From: Desmonostoc muscorum FACHB-395
Lineage (GTDB): Bacteria > Cyanobacteriota > Cyanobacteriia > Cyanobacteriales > Nostocaceae
Direction: 5' to 3'
Length of the DNA: 64,000 nt
Assembly: GCF_014698035.1 (NCBI RefSeq)
Contig: NZ_JACJSF010000028.1
Span: 28,368-92,367 of the forward strand
Position numbers and translations under genes: made by a program. This document shows positions 16,421 through 23,854 of the stretch, piece after piece. The notes beneath the pieces were generated by a model. It made no database searches. It was not told the DNA's origin and saw only the letters and a list, made by a program, of their open reading frames with translations. The stretch's first letter is position 1. The number at the start of each line of letters is the position of its first letter.

Positions 16421-16885
16421 ATGGATTTTATCAAAAAGTTAATTTCAGGGATTCTCGGTTTCGTAACTGGGATTCTTGGTTTCGTGACTGGGTTGTTACC
16501 TGGTAAAAAACAAAGCAATGGTTACTTCTTAGAACTGGACGAAGCAACCAGTCAATCGAAACCAGCAGCATCAAACGGTAAAAAGGCTACGGCACCAGCA
16601 GCTTCTCCGGCTGCAAAAAGCCCTGAACCTCAGACTGCTAAAGCAACCACAACTGCGACAAAAACCAAAGTAGAAGCATCTCAGAATGGTAAAGCTGTCA
16701 AAGCTGAACCCGCTAAAGCAGCCGCCACCGCTAGCCAAAAAACACCTGCTGAAACCACTTTTGCACCAAAATATCTTGCTCCTTCGACTACTAGCTCTAA
16801 TGGTCGTCGTCGTCCAGGTGCGAATATGAGTGCTTACCTAGACATGGCACGTCAGGTTAAAACGCCTAACACATCTAACAATTGA
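16421..16885 (+). CDS. Hypothetical protein with amphipathic N-terminus
   Basis: A 154-residue protein of unknown function. Residues 1-30 form a hydrophobic, glycine-containing segment with a 7-residue tandem duplication, GILGFVT twice, then LLPGKKQSNGYFLELDEA. The middle (about 45-120) is low-complexity Ala/Lys/Pro/Ser/Thr, probably disordered, and the C-terminus has GRRRPGANMSAYLDMARQVK. It may attach to membranes through the N-terminal helix. A strong promoter and AGGAGT ribosome site suggest good expression. I have no function to offer. Confidence 0.8.
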   Translation: MDFIKKLISGILGFVTGILGFVTGLLPGKKQSNGYFLELDEATSQSKPAASNGKKATAPAASPAAKSPEPQTAKATTTATKTKVEASQNGKAVKAEPAKAAATASQKTPAETTFAPKYLAPSTTSSNGRRRPGANMSAYLDMARQVKTPNTSNN

Positions 16886-17155
16886 TAGAGAGGCGAAATT
16901 TGCCCGTATCTACAAGTTAAATCTGAATCCGCAAGGTTAAGATAGCTTTTCCAGTTGTAGATGGAGAAACTCTCCAAACTAGGAGCGATCGCTTAATTTT
17001 CTCCACTACAACTTCATATTTTACGGAAGAGGCTTTTTCATCCAAAACTACTCTTCCTGAGATTCTGGCATTTTGCCGGAATTTACCAATTATTTGGTCT
17101 TTTAGGCTGATGATAAATGTTTTTAACTGGATTTTTATTGATCCCCAAAGTTTAA

Positions 17156-17292
17156 AAACCTGGCGATTATAAATCAATACGGTTCAAAGCGCTACTTGTA
17201 CAAAATCGTGGGTTTTGAGACGCGATAAATAGCCTTCTCTACAAGTTTTTTGGTCTTATCTGAACCGTATTGGATTATAAATGGCCAGGTTT
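17156..17292 (-). terminator. asnS terminator hairpin split by an insertion
   Basis: AAACCTGGC (17156-17164) and GGCCAGGTTT (17283-17292) are complementary. Without the inserted element and one copy of its target duplication they would form a hairpin around a 10-nt loop GATTATAAAT, followed on the minus strand by TTTTT. This fits a terminator for asnS, whose stop is 11 bp away. Confidence 0.6.
17165..17282. mobile_element. 98-bp MITE-like insertion with 10-bp target duplication
   Basis: Terminal inverted repeats CAATACGGTTCA (17175-17186) and TGAACCGTATTG (17261-17272) are perfect over 12 bp. The direct repeat GATTATAAAT flanks the element on both sides (17165-17174 and 17273-17282). The interior (74 bp) has no coding capacity. 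It must have been moved by a transposase encoded elsewhere. Confidence 0.8.
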
Positions 17293-17302
17293 ACAAATTT
17301 AA

Positions 17303-18694
17303 CTAAAATTCAGCACTTTGTGGTGTACGCGGAAAAGGAATCACATCGCGGATATTTCCCATACCCGTCATAAATTGCACGAGTCGTTCAAAACCCAGTC
17401 CGAAACCAGCGTGGGGAACAGTACCATAACGACGTAAATCAAGATACCACCACAAATCTTCTGGCTTTAATCCTTGCGCTAACACGCGGCGTTCTAAAAC
17501 TTCTAGGCGTTCTTCACGCTGGGAACCACCTACAATCTCGCCAATTTTGGGTGCGAGAATATCCATTGCGCGGACGGTTTTTTCATCGTCGTTCAAGCGC
17601 ATATAAAAAGCTTTGATTTGCGCTGGATAATCTGTGACAATTACTGGCTTTTTAAACTGTTGTTCAGCTAGGTAGCGTTCGTGTTCTGATTGTAAATCTA
17701 AACCCCAACTCACAGGATATTCAAATTTAACATCAGCTTTTTCTAAAACTTTGATGGCTTCTGTATAAGTTAAGCGCTCAAACTGATTATTAATAATATT
17801 TTCGGCTGTTGCCAACACAGACTTATCAATGCGTTCATTGAAAAATTCCATATCTTCTGGGCAAGTTTCCAACACATATTTAAAAATGTGTTTGAGAAAC
17901 GCCTCAGCTAAATCCATATCGCCTTCTAAGTCACAAAAAGCCATTTCCGGCTCAACCATCCAAAATTCTGCTAGGTGGCGCGAGGTGTTGGAATTTTCGG
18001 CACGGAAGGTAGGGCCAAAGGTGTAGACGTTACTAAACGCCATTGCCATCACTTCCGCTTCCAACTGGCCGCTAACTGTTAAATATGTGGGTTTCGCAAA
18101 AAAGTCTTGGCTGTAATCTACTGCTTGGTTTTCTGTGCGGGGGATATTCTTTAAATCTAAACTGGTAACGCTAAACAGTTCACCTGCGCCTTCACAGTCG
18201 CTAGCAGTGATGATAGGGGTGTGTACCCATAAAAACCCTCTTTCTTGGAAAAATTGGTGAATTGCTGCCGAACAAGCATTTCTGACGCGGAAAACTGCAC
18301 CAAAAGAATTAGTCCGCGATCGCAAATGTCCAATGGTTCGCAGAAACTCAAAGGAATGGCGTTTCTTTTGTAGGGGATATGTATCGGGATCAGCTTCGCC
18401 GTAAACTTTCACGGACTCGGCTTTCAACTCAATTCGTTGTCCTTTACCAAGAGAAGCCACTAGTACCCCTGTAGCCTCAACAGCAGCACCTGTATTCAGT
18501 TTTTTCAATATAGCTTCATAGTCTGGCAAATCCTGATTAATGACGACTTGCAAATTAGCTAGTGATGAGCCGTCATTGACTTCAATAAAAGCAAACCCTT
18601 TAGACTCGCGCTTCGTCCGCACCCAGCCTTGAACTAGGAGAGACTCATCAGGTTGGCCACTTCGCAATATTTCTGCAATCCGTCGATTTACCAT
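17303..18694 (-). CDS. asnS: Asparaginyl-tRNA synthetase
   Basis: 463 residues, the usual bacterial length. An N-terminal OB-fold anticodon-binding domain (about 15-105, [23 protein letters not shown]) is followed by the class II catalytic core. Motif 2 reads [21 protein letters not shown], and motif 3 near the C-terminus reads [15 protein letters not shown]. It charges tRNA-Asn with asparagine in the cytoplasm. The ATG is 2 bp from the stop of the coiled-coil gene at 18697, so the two are probably cotranscribed. Its terminator hairpin has been split by a MITE-like insertion. Confidence 0.97.
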   Translation of the reverse strand: MVNRRIAEILRSGQPDESLLVQGWVRTKRESKGFAFIEVNDGSSLANLQVVINQDLPDYEAILKKLNTGAAVEATGVLVASLGKGQRIELKAESVKVYGEADPDTYPLQKKRHSFEFLRTIGHLRSRTNSFGAVFRVRNACSAAIHQFFQERGFLWVHTPIITASDCEGAGELFSVTSLDLKNIPRTENQAVDYSQDFFAKPTYLTVSGQLEAEVMAMAFSNVYTFGPTFRAENSNTSRHLAEFWMVEPEMAFCDLEGDMDLAEAFLKHIFKYVLETCPEDMEFFNERIDKSVLATAENIINNQFERLTYTEAIKVLEKADVKFEYPVSWGLDLQSEHERYLAEQQFKKPVIVTDYPAQIKAFYMRLNDDEKTVRAMDILAPKIGEIVGGSQREERLEVLERRVLAQGLKPEDLWWYLDLRRYGTVPHAGFGLGFERLVQFMTGMGNIRDVIPFPRTPQSAEF

Positions 18695-18696
18695 AT

Positions 18697-19059
18697 TTAC
18701 CCAGCATAAGACTTTAATATCCAGCCTATGATAACGCCCATTCCACCAAAGCGGACGACTTGCCAGAAAGGTTTTTTGAGGCTACGCCAAGAAAATAACT
18801 GGCTTTCTAAGTTTAGTTCTAGCCTTTCCAACTGCTGTTGAATGTGCCGTAACTCTGCTTTGATTTCTGGTGTCTGAGATTTATTGTGCTTTAGTTGATC
18901 GCGGTGCTGTTGCCATTGTGCCTGTTGTTGGCGATCGCGTTGCACTTGATCGTAACGCTCTTTTAAGGATAGGAGCGATCGCTCTACTTCCTCTAATTCT
19001 TGTTCAAAATCTGGTTCTTGATTTTCTGCTGACGACTGTGATTGTTTTGGCGGCTTCAT
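18697..19059 (-). CDS. Coiled-coil protein with C-terminal membrane anchor
   Basis: A 120-residue hypothetical protein. A long, charged, Gln/Glu/Arg-rich coiled coil (about 15-90) is followed by [30 protein letters not shown], where the last 20 residues can span or tuck into a membrane. Function unknown. It directly precedes asnS (2-bp gap) on the same strand and is divergent from the small gene at 19104, with 44 bp between the starts. Codon use matches its neighbours. Confidence 0.7.
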   Translation of the reverse strand: MKPPKQSQSSAENQEPDFEQELEEVERSLLSLKERYDQVQRDRQQQAQWQQHRDQLKHNKSQTPEIKAELRHIQQQLERLELNLESQLFSWRSLKKPFWQVVRFGGMGVIIGWILKSYAG

Positions 19060-19103
19060 TTACAAGTAGTAAAGTAGAAGTAAATGCAAATGTGCCAATA
19101 GTT

Positions 19104-19379
19104 ATGTCCCAATCTACCCAGCTGCCGAAAACCAGTCAACTGAATGAACTTAGTACTCTGGAACTAGCTCAAGCCCTCATGGAAAGACTGAGTATTTCCC
19201 CTAACGATTGGCATCGCCTCAAGTCTAACCGCAATTCTCGCGCTAATGAACAAGTGGCAGCAGCAATTGTGTATCTTTTAAAGAATCAGCCACAAGAAGC
19301 TCAAGCTAGATTAGAACAGGCAATTGGTTGGTTAGATCGCTCAATTTCCGCGCCTCCCTGTCCAACTCACGGCAAGTAG
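19104..19379 (+). CDS. Small conserved hypothetical protein
   Basis: 91 residues from the ATG at 19104. The frame is open further upstream, but that part overlaps the divergent coiled-coil gene, so the later start is preferred. The protein is helical: LSTLELAQALMERLSISPNDWHRLKSNRNSRANEQVAAAIVYLLKNQPQEAQARLEQAIGWL is a run of amphipathic helices, with the last part like a TPR-type helix pair. No catalytic motif is seen. Function unknown; similar small proteins are conserved in cyanobacteria. Confidence 0.65.
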   Translation: MSQSTQLPKTSQLNELSTLELAQALMERLSISPNDWHRLKSNRNSRANEQVAAAIVYLLKNQPQEAQARLEQAIGWLDRSISAPPCPTHGK

Positions 19380-19442
19380 ATAATGGGGAATGGGGAATAA
19401 AAATCAATCAAATAATAACTTTCCCCATTCCCAACTCCCTTT

Positions 19443-19892
19443 TTATCGTCGCAGAGATAGTCCACGGCGAGTTTCCATTTGTTTACAAAGCCTTAATTCT
19501 GTGCCTTTGCGGTTCCACTCTACCTGATCAAAAATTTGATGGAGAAGACATAAACCACGACCACTTTCTGATTCATCTGGTGGTAAATAGTCTGTTGGCT
19601 CTTCTTCAATAGTAGATGAAGGAGTAAAGCCACTACCCTGGTCTGATATTATCCACCAATATTGATTATCAATTAAAGAAAAACGGACTACAACTGTTTT
19701 ACTTGGGTCAAGATTATTGCCATGTTTAGCTGCATTTACTAGGGCTTCTTGAAGTCCTAGCCGCAGTTCTGCTTGTAATTTTGCTGGAATTTCTGCCAAC
19801 AGTAAATCTAAGATTGGACAAAGGTAGAGGGTTGAGGCAAAACTAATAGTGCCCCAATAACGTGCAACTGGACGGAGTGAAATTGTAATCAC
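19443..19892 (-). CDS. RsbW-like anti-sigma factor kinase
   Basis: A 149-residue GHKL ATPase-fold protein. The N box is EALVNAAKHGN, the G1 box DQGSGF and the G2 box SGRGLCLL, the order seen in RsbW/SpoIIAB-type serine kinases that bind sigma factors or phosphorylate anti-sigma antagonists. No sigma factor or antagonist gene lies nearby, so the partner is unknown. The start is a GTG at 19892. The gene stands alone on the minus strand. Similar stand-alone regulators occur in cyanobacteria. Confidence 0.85.
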   Translation of the reverse strand: MITISLRPVARYWGTISFASTLYLCPILDLLLAEIPAKLQAELRLGLQEALVNAAKHGNNLDPSKTVVVRFSLIDNQYWWIISDQGSGFTPSSTIEEEPTDYLPPDESESGRGLCLLHQIFDQVEWNRKGTELRLCKQMETRRGLSLRR

Positions 19893-20283
19893 AAGAGAAA
19901 CCCCATAGCTTTCAGTTAGCTAGACATCAGTTTGCTATTACAGGCACCCTGATAAAACTTGAGGTGGTCATGCTGCCTTCAAACTTGCGTCTTTAAAACT
20001 AAATTTTGAAAATGCTAGGGAGCATTAGCCCTATAGTATGAGTTGAGATTGTTTGGATATATAACGGCTGCAATAGTTTTGATAATGATGTTAGCAACTT
20101 AAAAAGATGCTAGTAATTTGACCGAGTATTGGGATACTCTAGTTAATTGCCGATTTGTCATTTACACAATCCAATTCATATTTATAAGAACCTATGCAAC
20201 TTGAATTTATTTAAACGAAAAGGAATTTTTATTTTCAGCTTAATTCAATTTTAGCATCTTTAGTATGCACTAGACTAAAATTT
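19893..20283. other. AT-rich spacer
   Basis: 391 bp between two minus-strand genes. I see no RNA gene, repeat or strong promoter here; a weak T-rich segment follows the rRNA methyltransferase stop. Confidence 0.5.
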
Positions 20284-21690
20284 TCAAATTTCAGTTTTTG
20301 TAAAGGAATTACTATCCTTGTGCAAATGTGATAGCACAAGAAATGCGGCAGCTTCAACATGAGCAGTTTGAGGAAAAAAATCAGCAGGTTGTACCCGTGT
20401 GATGGTATATTGTCCATCTTCACAAAGCAATTTCAGGTCACGGGCGAGGGTAGCTACTTTACAACTGACGTAAACTATCCGAGATGGTTTCAGTTGCCGT
20501 AAAGTGTCTATGACAGCCCGATCGCACCCCTTACGTGGCGGATCGAGTATTACTACTTCTGGTATTGTGCCCATTTTGGGAAGCAATTTCTCTACTGCGC
20601 CGACTTGGAATGTCACATTATCAATTCCGTTGCGGTGGGCATTCAAAATAGCTTGTTCTACTGCTGCTGGTTGCACTTCTAATCCTGTAGCAATCCGTAC
20701 TTTTTTGGCGAGGGGTAAAGTTAAAGTCCCAATACCACAGTAGGCATCAACTAGCAACTCATGCCCTTGAAGATTGAGTTCTGATTGAATTATCTGCAAT
20801 AGTGCCTCTGCTGTTTCTGTATACACTTGGAAAAATGTATCTGGGCGTACTTGAAATTCCAGTCCAGCAAAGTTTTCACGCAGGTGGGGGACTCCAGCGA
20901 TGCAACGAGTTTCTGATCCGAATATAGCATTTGTGCGATCGCCATTGCGATTGAGCGACACTCCCACTAACTGCGGATAACGCTTTAACCATTCCTGTGC
21001 TTGGGTTTCAATTCCTGATAAATTCCAGTCTTTTACGACCAAAGTCAACAACATTTCTCCAGTGTGTCGGCCAATGCGTAAACCCAGATGGCGAATTTTT
21101 CCCCGATGGTGCTGTTCGTCATAAATTTGCCAACCTTGTCGTTGAATATCTTGCTTAACTTCGGCAAGTAAGGGATTTAATCGCACATCTTGAACTGGAC
21201 ATTGATTTAAATTAATTAATTGGTGACTACCTTTTTGGTAGTAACCAGCTTGTACCTGTCCTGTTGTCGATATGCCCAAAGGATATGTAGATTTATTACG
21301 GTAGCCTAAAGCAGAAGGGGCAGCAAGTACCGGATCTACTGGTGGTTGGACAAAACCGCCAATGCGCTCTATTGCTTGGATAACTTGATTTTGCTTGGCT
21401 ACTAGCTGGTAGTCATAATTAACATGCTGCCACTGGCAACCACCGCATTTGTCCGCCACAATACAATTGGGTCGGATACGGTGGGAGGATGGCTCTAATA
21501 GCTCCTGGAGCTTCCCGTGGGCGTATTTTGGTTTCACATGAACCAAGCGGATAATGGCGCGATCGCCCGGTACAGTATCTGGGACAAACACTACACGCTC
21601 ATCAGCGCGTCCCACCCCATCACCTGTATCACTCAGGTTAGCGATCGTCACTTCAATTAATTCACCCTGTTGCCAAATTATTTTAGTCAT
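20284..21690 (-). CDS. rlmD: 23S rRNA (uracil-5-)-methyltransferase, RlmD type
   Basis: 468 residues. An N-terminal TRAM domain (about 5-62) is followed by the [4Fe-4S] cysteines C76, C82, C85 (DKCGGCQWQH) and C164 (LNQCPVQ), then the SAM-binding DAYCGIGTLTLPLA, DPPRKGCDRAVID and the catalytic Cys in YVSCKVATLARDL (C410), with a base Glu in HVEAAAF. It forms m5U in 23S rRNA; whether U747, U1939 or both cannot be told from sequence. The ATG lies in a row of TGACTAA heptamers (21685-21711) and has no normal ribosome site. Confidence 0.92.
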   Translation of the reverse strand: MTKIIWQQGELIEVTIANLSDTGDGVGRADERVVFVPDTVPGDRAIIRLVHVKPKYAHGKLQELLEPSSHRIRPNCIVADKCGGCQWQHVNYDYQLVAKQNQVIQAIERIGGFVQPPVDPVLAAPSALGYRNKSTYPLGISTTGQVQAGYYQKGSHQLINLNQCPVQDVRLNPLLAEVKQDIQRQGWQIYDEQHHRGKIRHLGLRIGRHTGEMLLTLVVKDWNLSGIETQAQEWLKRYPQLVGVSLNRNGDRTNAIFGSETRCIAGVPHLRENFAGLEFQVRPDTFFQVYTETAEALLQIIQSELNLQGHELLVDAYCGIGTLTLPLAKKVRIATGLEVQPAAVEQAILNAHRNGIDNVTFQVGAVEKLLPKMGTIPEVVILDPPRKGCDRAVIDTLRQLKPSRIVYVSCKVATLARDLKLLCEDGQYTITRVQPADFFPQTAHVEAAAFLVLSHLHKDSNSFTKTEI

Positions 21691-21713
21691 TAGTCATTAG
21701 TCATTAGTCATTT
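21686..21713. repeat. TGACTAA heptamers at rlmD start
   Basis: On the minus strand three consecutive ATGACTA heptamers run into the rlmD start codon. The same arrangement occurs at hisC (52500-52520). Confidence 0.75.
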
Positions 21714-21992
21714 GTTATTGGGCATGAGGCATTGGGCAAAACAGTTCCGTTAGCGATAGCGGGGCGTTTAGCCCGTGCTGTTAGCGGATAGCTAAGGTTT
21801 AGCCCGTGAAGAGTTAGGGGTTACGAATTCTCCCCCTGCTCCCCCTACCTCCCCTGCTCCCCCTGATCCCTCATCCCCTATTCCCCATTCCCCAAAAGTT
21901 TCAATTCAATACATAAGTAGCTCCTATCTCTTCACTTGTGTACCTCCGACTCGCTAAACTAACAGATAATATTTCAGGTGATTTCAATCATC
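21691..21992. other. Spacer with several Nostoc-type repeats
   Basis: Besides the heptamers at rlmD, this 302-bp spacer has AGCGGGGCGTTTAGCCCG (about 21756-21773) with a related copy near 21800, and CCCCTGCTCCCC-type pyrimidine repeats (about 21832-21892). The region before apcD (21900-21990) should hold its promoter; I could not fix one. Confidence 0.6.
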
Positions 21993-22478
21993 ATGACTGT
22001 AATTAGCCAAGTTATTCTCAAAGCCGACGACGAACTGCGTTATCCCAGCAGTGGCGAACTTAAAAATATCAAAGACTTTTTGCAAACCGGGGTACAACGG
22101 ACGCGGATTGCGGCTACCTTAGCCGAAAACGAAAAAAAGATAGTTCAGGAAGCAACCAAACAACTTTGGCAGAAGCGTCCTGACTTTATCTCCCCCGGAG
22201 GTAATGCTTACGGAGAACGTCAACGTTCTCTGTGTATCCGCGATTTTGGCTGGTACTTACGTCTAATTACTTATGGTGTGCTTGCTGGCGACAAAGAGCC
22301 GATTGAAAAAATCGGTTTGATTGGTGTGCGGGAAATGTACAATTCATTGGGCGTTCCCGTGCCTGGAATGGTAGAAGCGATCAATTCCCTCAAAACAGCC
22401 TCTCTTGGCTTATTGAGTGCGGAAGACGCTGCTGAAGCAGCACCCTACTTTGATTACATCATCCAAGCGATGTCTTAA
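21993..22478 (+). CDS. apcD: Allophycocyanin-B alpha subunit
   Basis: 161 residues from the ATG at 21993; an in-frame GTG at 21978 is rejected because GGTG at 21977-21980 fits as ribosome site for the ATG and the family starts [18 protein letters not shown]. The phycocyanobilin-binding Cys is residue 81 in [21 protein letters not shown]. ApcD is a terminal emitter of the phycobilisome core, which passes energy to photosystem I or II, and it differs from ApcA by segments such as [13 protein letters not shown]. It stands alone and is followed by a hairpin at 22582-22640, as usual for apcD. Confidence 0.95.
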   Translation: MTVISQVILKADDELRYPSSGELKNIKDFLQTGVQRTRIAATLAENEKKIVQEATKQLWQKRPDFISPGGNAYGERQRSLCIRDFGWYLRLITYGVLAGDKEPIEKIGLIGVREMYNSLGVPVPGMVEAINSLKTASLGLLSAEDAAEAAPYFDYIIQAMS

Positions 22479-22581
22479 TACAAAGTGTGTGTTGGTTGTA
22501 GGAGTATACTTCCAATCTAGTAGAGTGAGTGCAAGATACTAGCACTCGATAGGGATAAGATACCGAATTTGATCATACCCT

Positions 22582-22640
22582 CCCCACAATTGGTAGTGGC
22601 TGTGGCAAAATATCTGTCAAGTTACCAACCAGTTGTGGGG
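22582..22640 (+). terminator. Putative apcD terminator
   Basis: CCCCACAA (22582-22589) pairs with TTGTGGGG (22633-22640), extended inward by GGTA/TACC. An A/T-rich tail with several T follows. The loop is long, so the call is moderate. Confidence 0.5.
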
Positions 22641-22706
22641 AAATTTATTTAAGTAGATAGTTATGGGGCATTTCTCAAAGGATGAAGGATATACAGACAT
22701 AAAAAA

Positions 22707-22733
22707 CCGACAGTCCTTAGTTAAGGCTGTCGG
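22707..22733 (-). terminator. Rho-independent terminator of the GxGxD gene
   Basis: CCGACAG and CTGTCGG flank an inner CCTTAgTTAAGG, and the minus strand continues with a six-T run. It lies about 290 bp beyond the stop of the minus-strand gene ending at 23020. Confidence 0.75.
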
Positions 22734-23019
22734 CAATTAAGTGTGTTCCCTATTAATGACTCGGCTAGAGTTCAGTTGTCATTAATTATGCCTAGTTAGC
22801 GATCGCAGAGAGACGATCATAATCATAGATATGTGTGATTCTCGTCACTTGATTGTTACAGCTAAACTGCATACACCCGAATAATCTCTGAGTCTTAGTA
22901 AATCTATGCAAATTTGGAACTAAGAATATATACGCTAGTAGATAATTTGTCAGGTTAAGAGCAAATAACACCGATTAGACACTTACAACGTAAAACACGA
23001 GACGCAGGAATTCACAAAC

Positions 23020-23340
23020 CTATGCCCCGTTTGCCAAACTGCTGTAGCAGAAAGAGCTATCTGCAAAGACAAATTTCTCAAAGCCTGTCGTAGACAAGCT
23101 AATGGAGTTTCCATTGCTGTTGAAAGTGATATTGGCATTCCCACCCTCAATGGAGCCGCCGATGCCGCCGATGCTACCAGTACCCGTGCCCTGAACGGTG
23201 TCATTCCCTGAGCGCGTACAAATGAAACCTCCAGTTAAAATATCAATACCTATTGCTGGAGATGCATTTAATTGTTCTCCAATCAGAGTGTCAGAACCGG
23301 GGGTGCCGATGAAATTGGGTGGAACGGTAAGTTTAGGCAT
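23020..23340 (-). CDS. Small secreted-type GxGxD (RTX-like) protein
   Basis: 106 residues from the ATG at 23340, with AGGA 9 nt upstream; an earlier in-frame start at 23442 lacks a site. The N-terminal part has FIGTPGSDTLIGE, a GGxGxDxL-like calcium-binding nonapeptide, then RSGNDTVQGTGTG and a Gly-rich stretch GGIGGSIEGG. The C-terminal STTGFEKFVFADSSF is the kind of aromatic tail seen in some type I secreted proteins. It may be a truncated hemolysin-type repeat protein or a small export substrate. Two cysteines (FICT, SFCY) are unusual for RTX proteins. Function unknown. Confidence 0.7.
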   Translation of the reverse strand: MPKLTVPPNFIGTPGSDTLIGEQLNASPAIGIDILTGGFICTRSGNDTVQGTGTGSIGGIGGSIEGGNANITFNSNGNSISLSTTGFEKFVFADSSFCYSSLANGA

Positions 23341-23854
23341 GATCAAAATCCTCGCTATTAGATTTAGTGCGGTCAATTTACTAATTGGAATGAGTAGTTT
23401 CTCAAAAAAATAAATTTCCAGAATCCTTTCTTCAAAAGCCACTCAGTGATTGAGTTTGCTGTTATATGAGTCACTTCAAGCGAATGAAATGCCAACGAGA
23501 TAATTTAGATTGCAGGGCATTAAAACTTGCGATCGCATCGCATCCTATGAATTTTTTCTGCATTCAACTAGTAGAGCATCTGACAGGCTGATAGCCATTT
23601 CTATAATCTGGAAATGACCTATGCATATTACAAGGGAATAAAATTTTATTACTTCACTTTTATCAGTATATTTACCAGTAATTCAGCGTTGAATACAATC
23701 TCTCTTTAGGTGTACAAAAATATGTATCTTTAAGTAAATTTATTTATTTATTTAAATTTTCAGCGTTATATAGTTATGAACCATGCTAACAAATCCACCT
23801 ACAGGGCAAGTAAATCGGTAGAATAATGCTCTGTACAATTGGTGCATAATTTCC
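23341..23854. other. AT-rich divergent spacer before purL
   Basis: This 514-bp spacer lies between the GxGxD gene and purL. It should hold both promoters. I see only AT-rich sequence and no repeat, RNA gene or clear regulatory motif. Confidence 0.5.

Larger units (their letters stand above)
16886..17302. other. Spacer with weak ORF, MITE and split terminator
   Basis: This 417-bp spacer lies between the convergent 154-residue gene and asnS. On the minus strand, 16917-17177 is open for 86 codons (ending VSPSTTGKAILTLRIQI), but its only start is a TTG made by the end of the inserted element at 17175. I therefore do not call it a gene; it may be a remnant. Confidence 0.5.
22479..23019. other. 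Spacer with two terminators
   Basis: This 541-bp stretch holds the apcD hairpin (22582-22640) and the terminator of the minus-strand small gene (22707-22733). The rest (22740-23019) is AT-rich without further structure that I can support. Confidence 0.6.

Noticed and set aside
16917..17177. Minus-strand frame of 86 codons next to asnS
   Set aside because: Its only start codon (TTG) is created by the end of the inserted MITE-like element, and no ATG or GTG precedes it within the frame.
22983..23204. Minus-strand frame of 73 codons overlapping the GxGxD gene
   Set aside because: No ribosome site and no recognisable motif; the overlapping frame has GxGxD motifs and an AGGA site.
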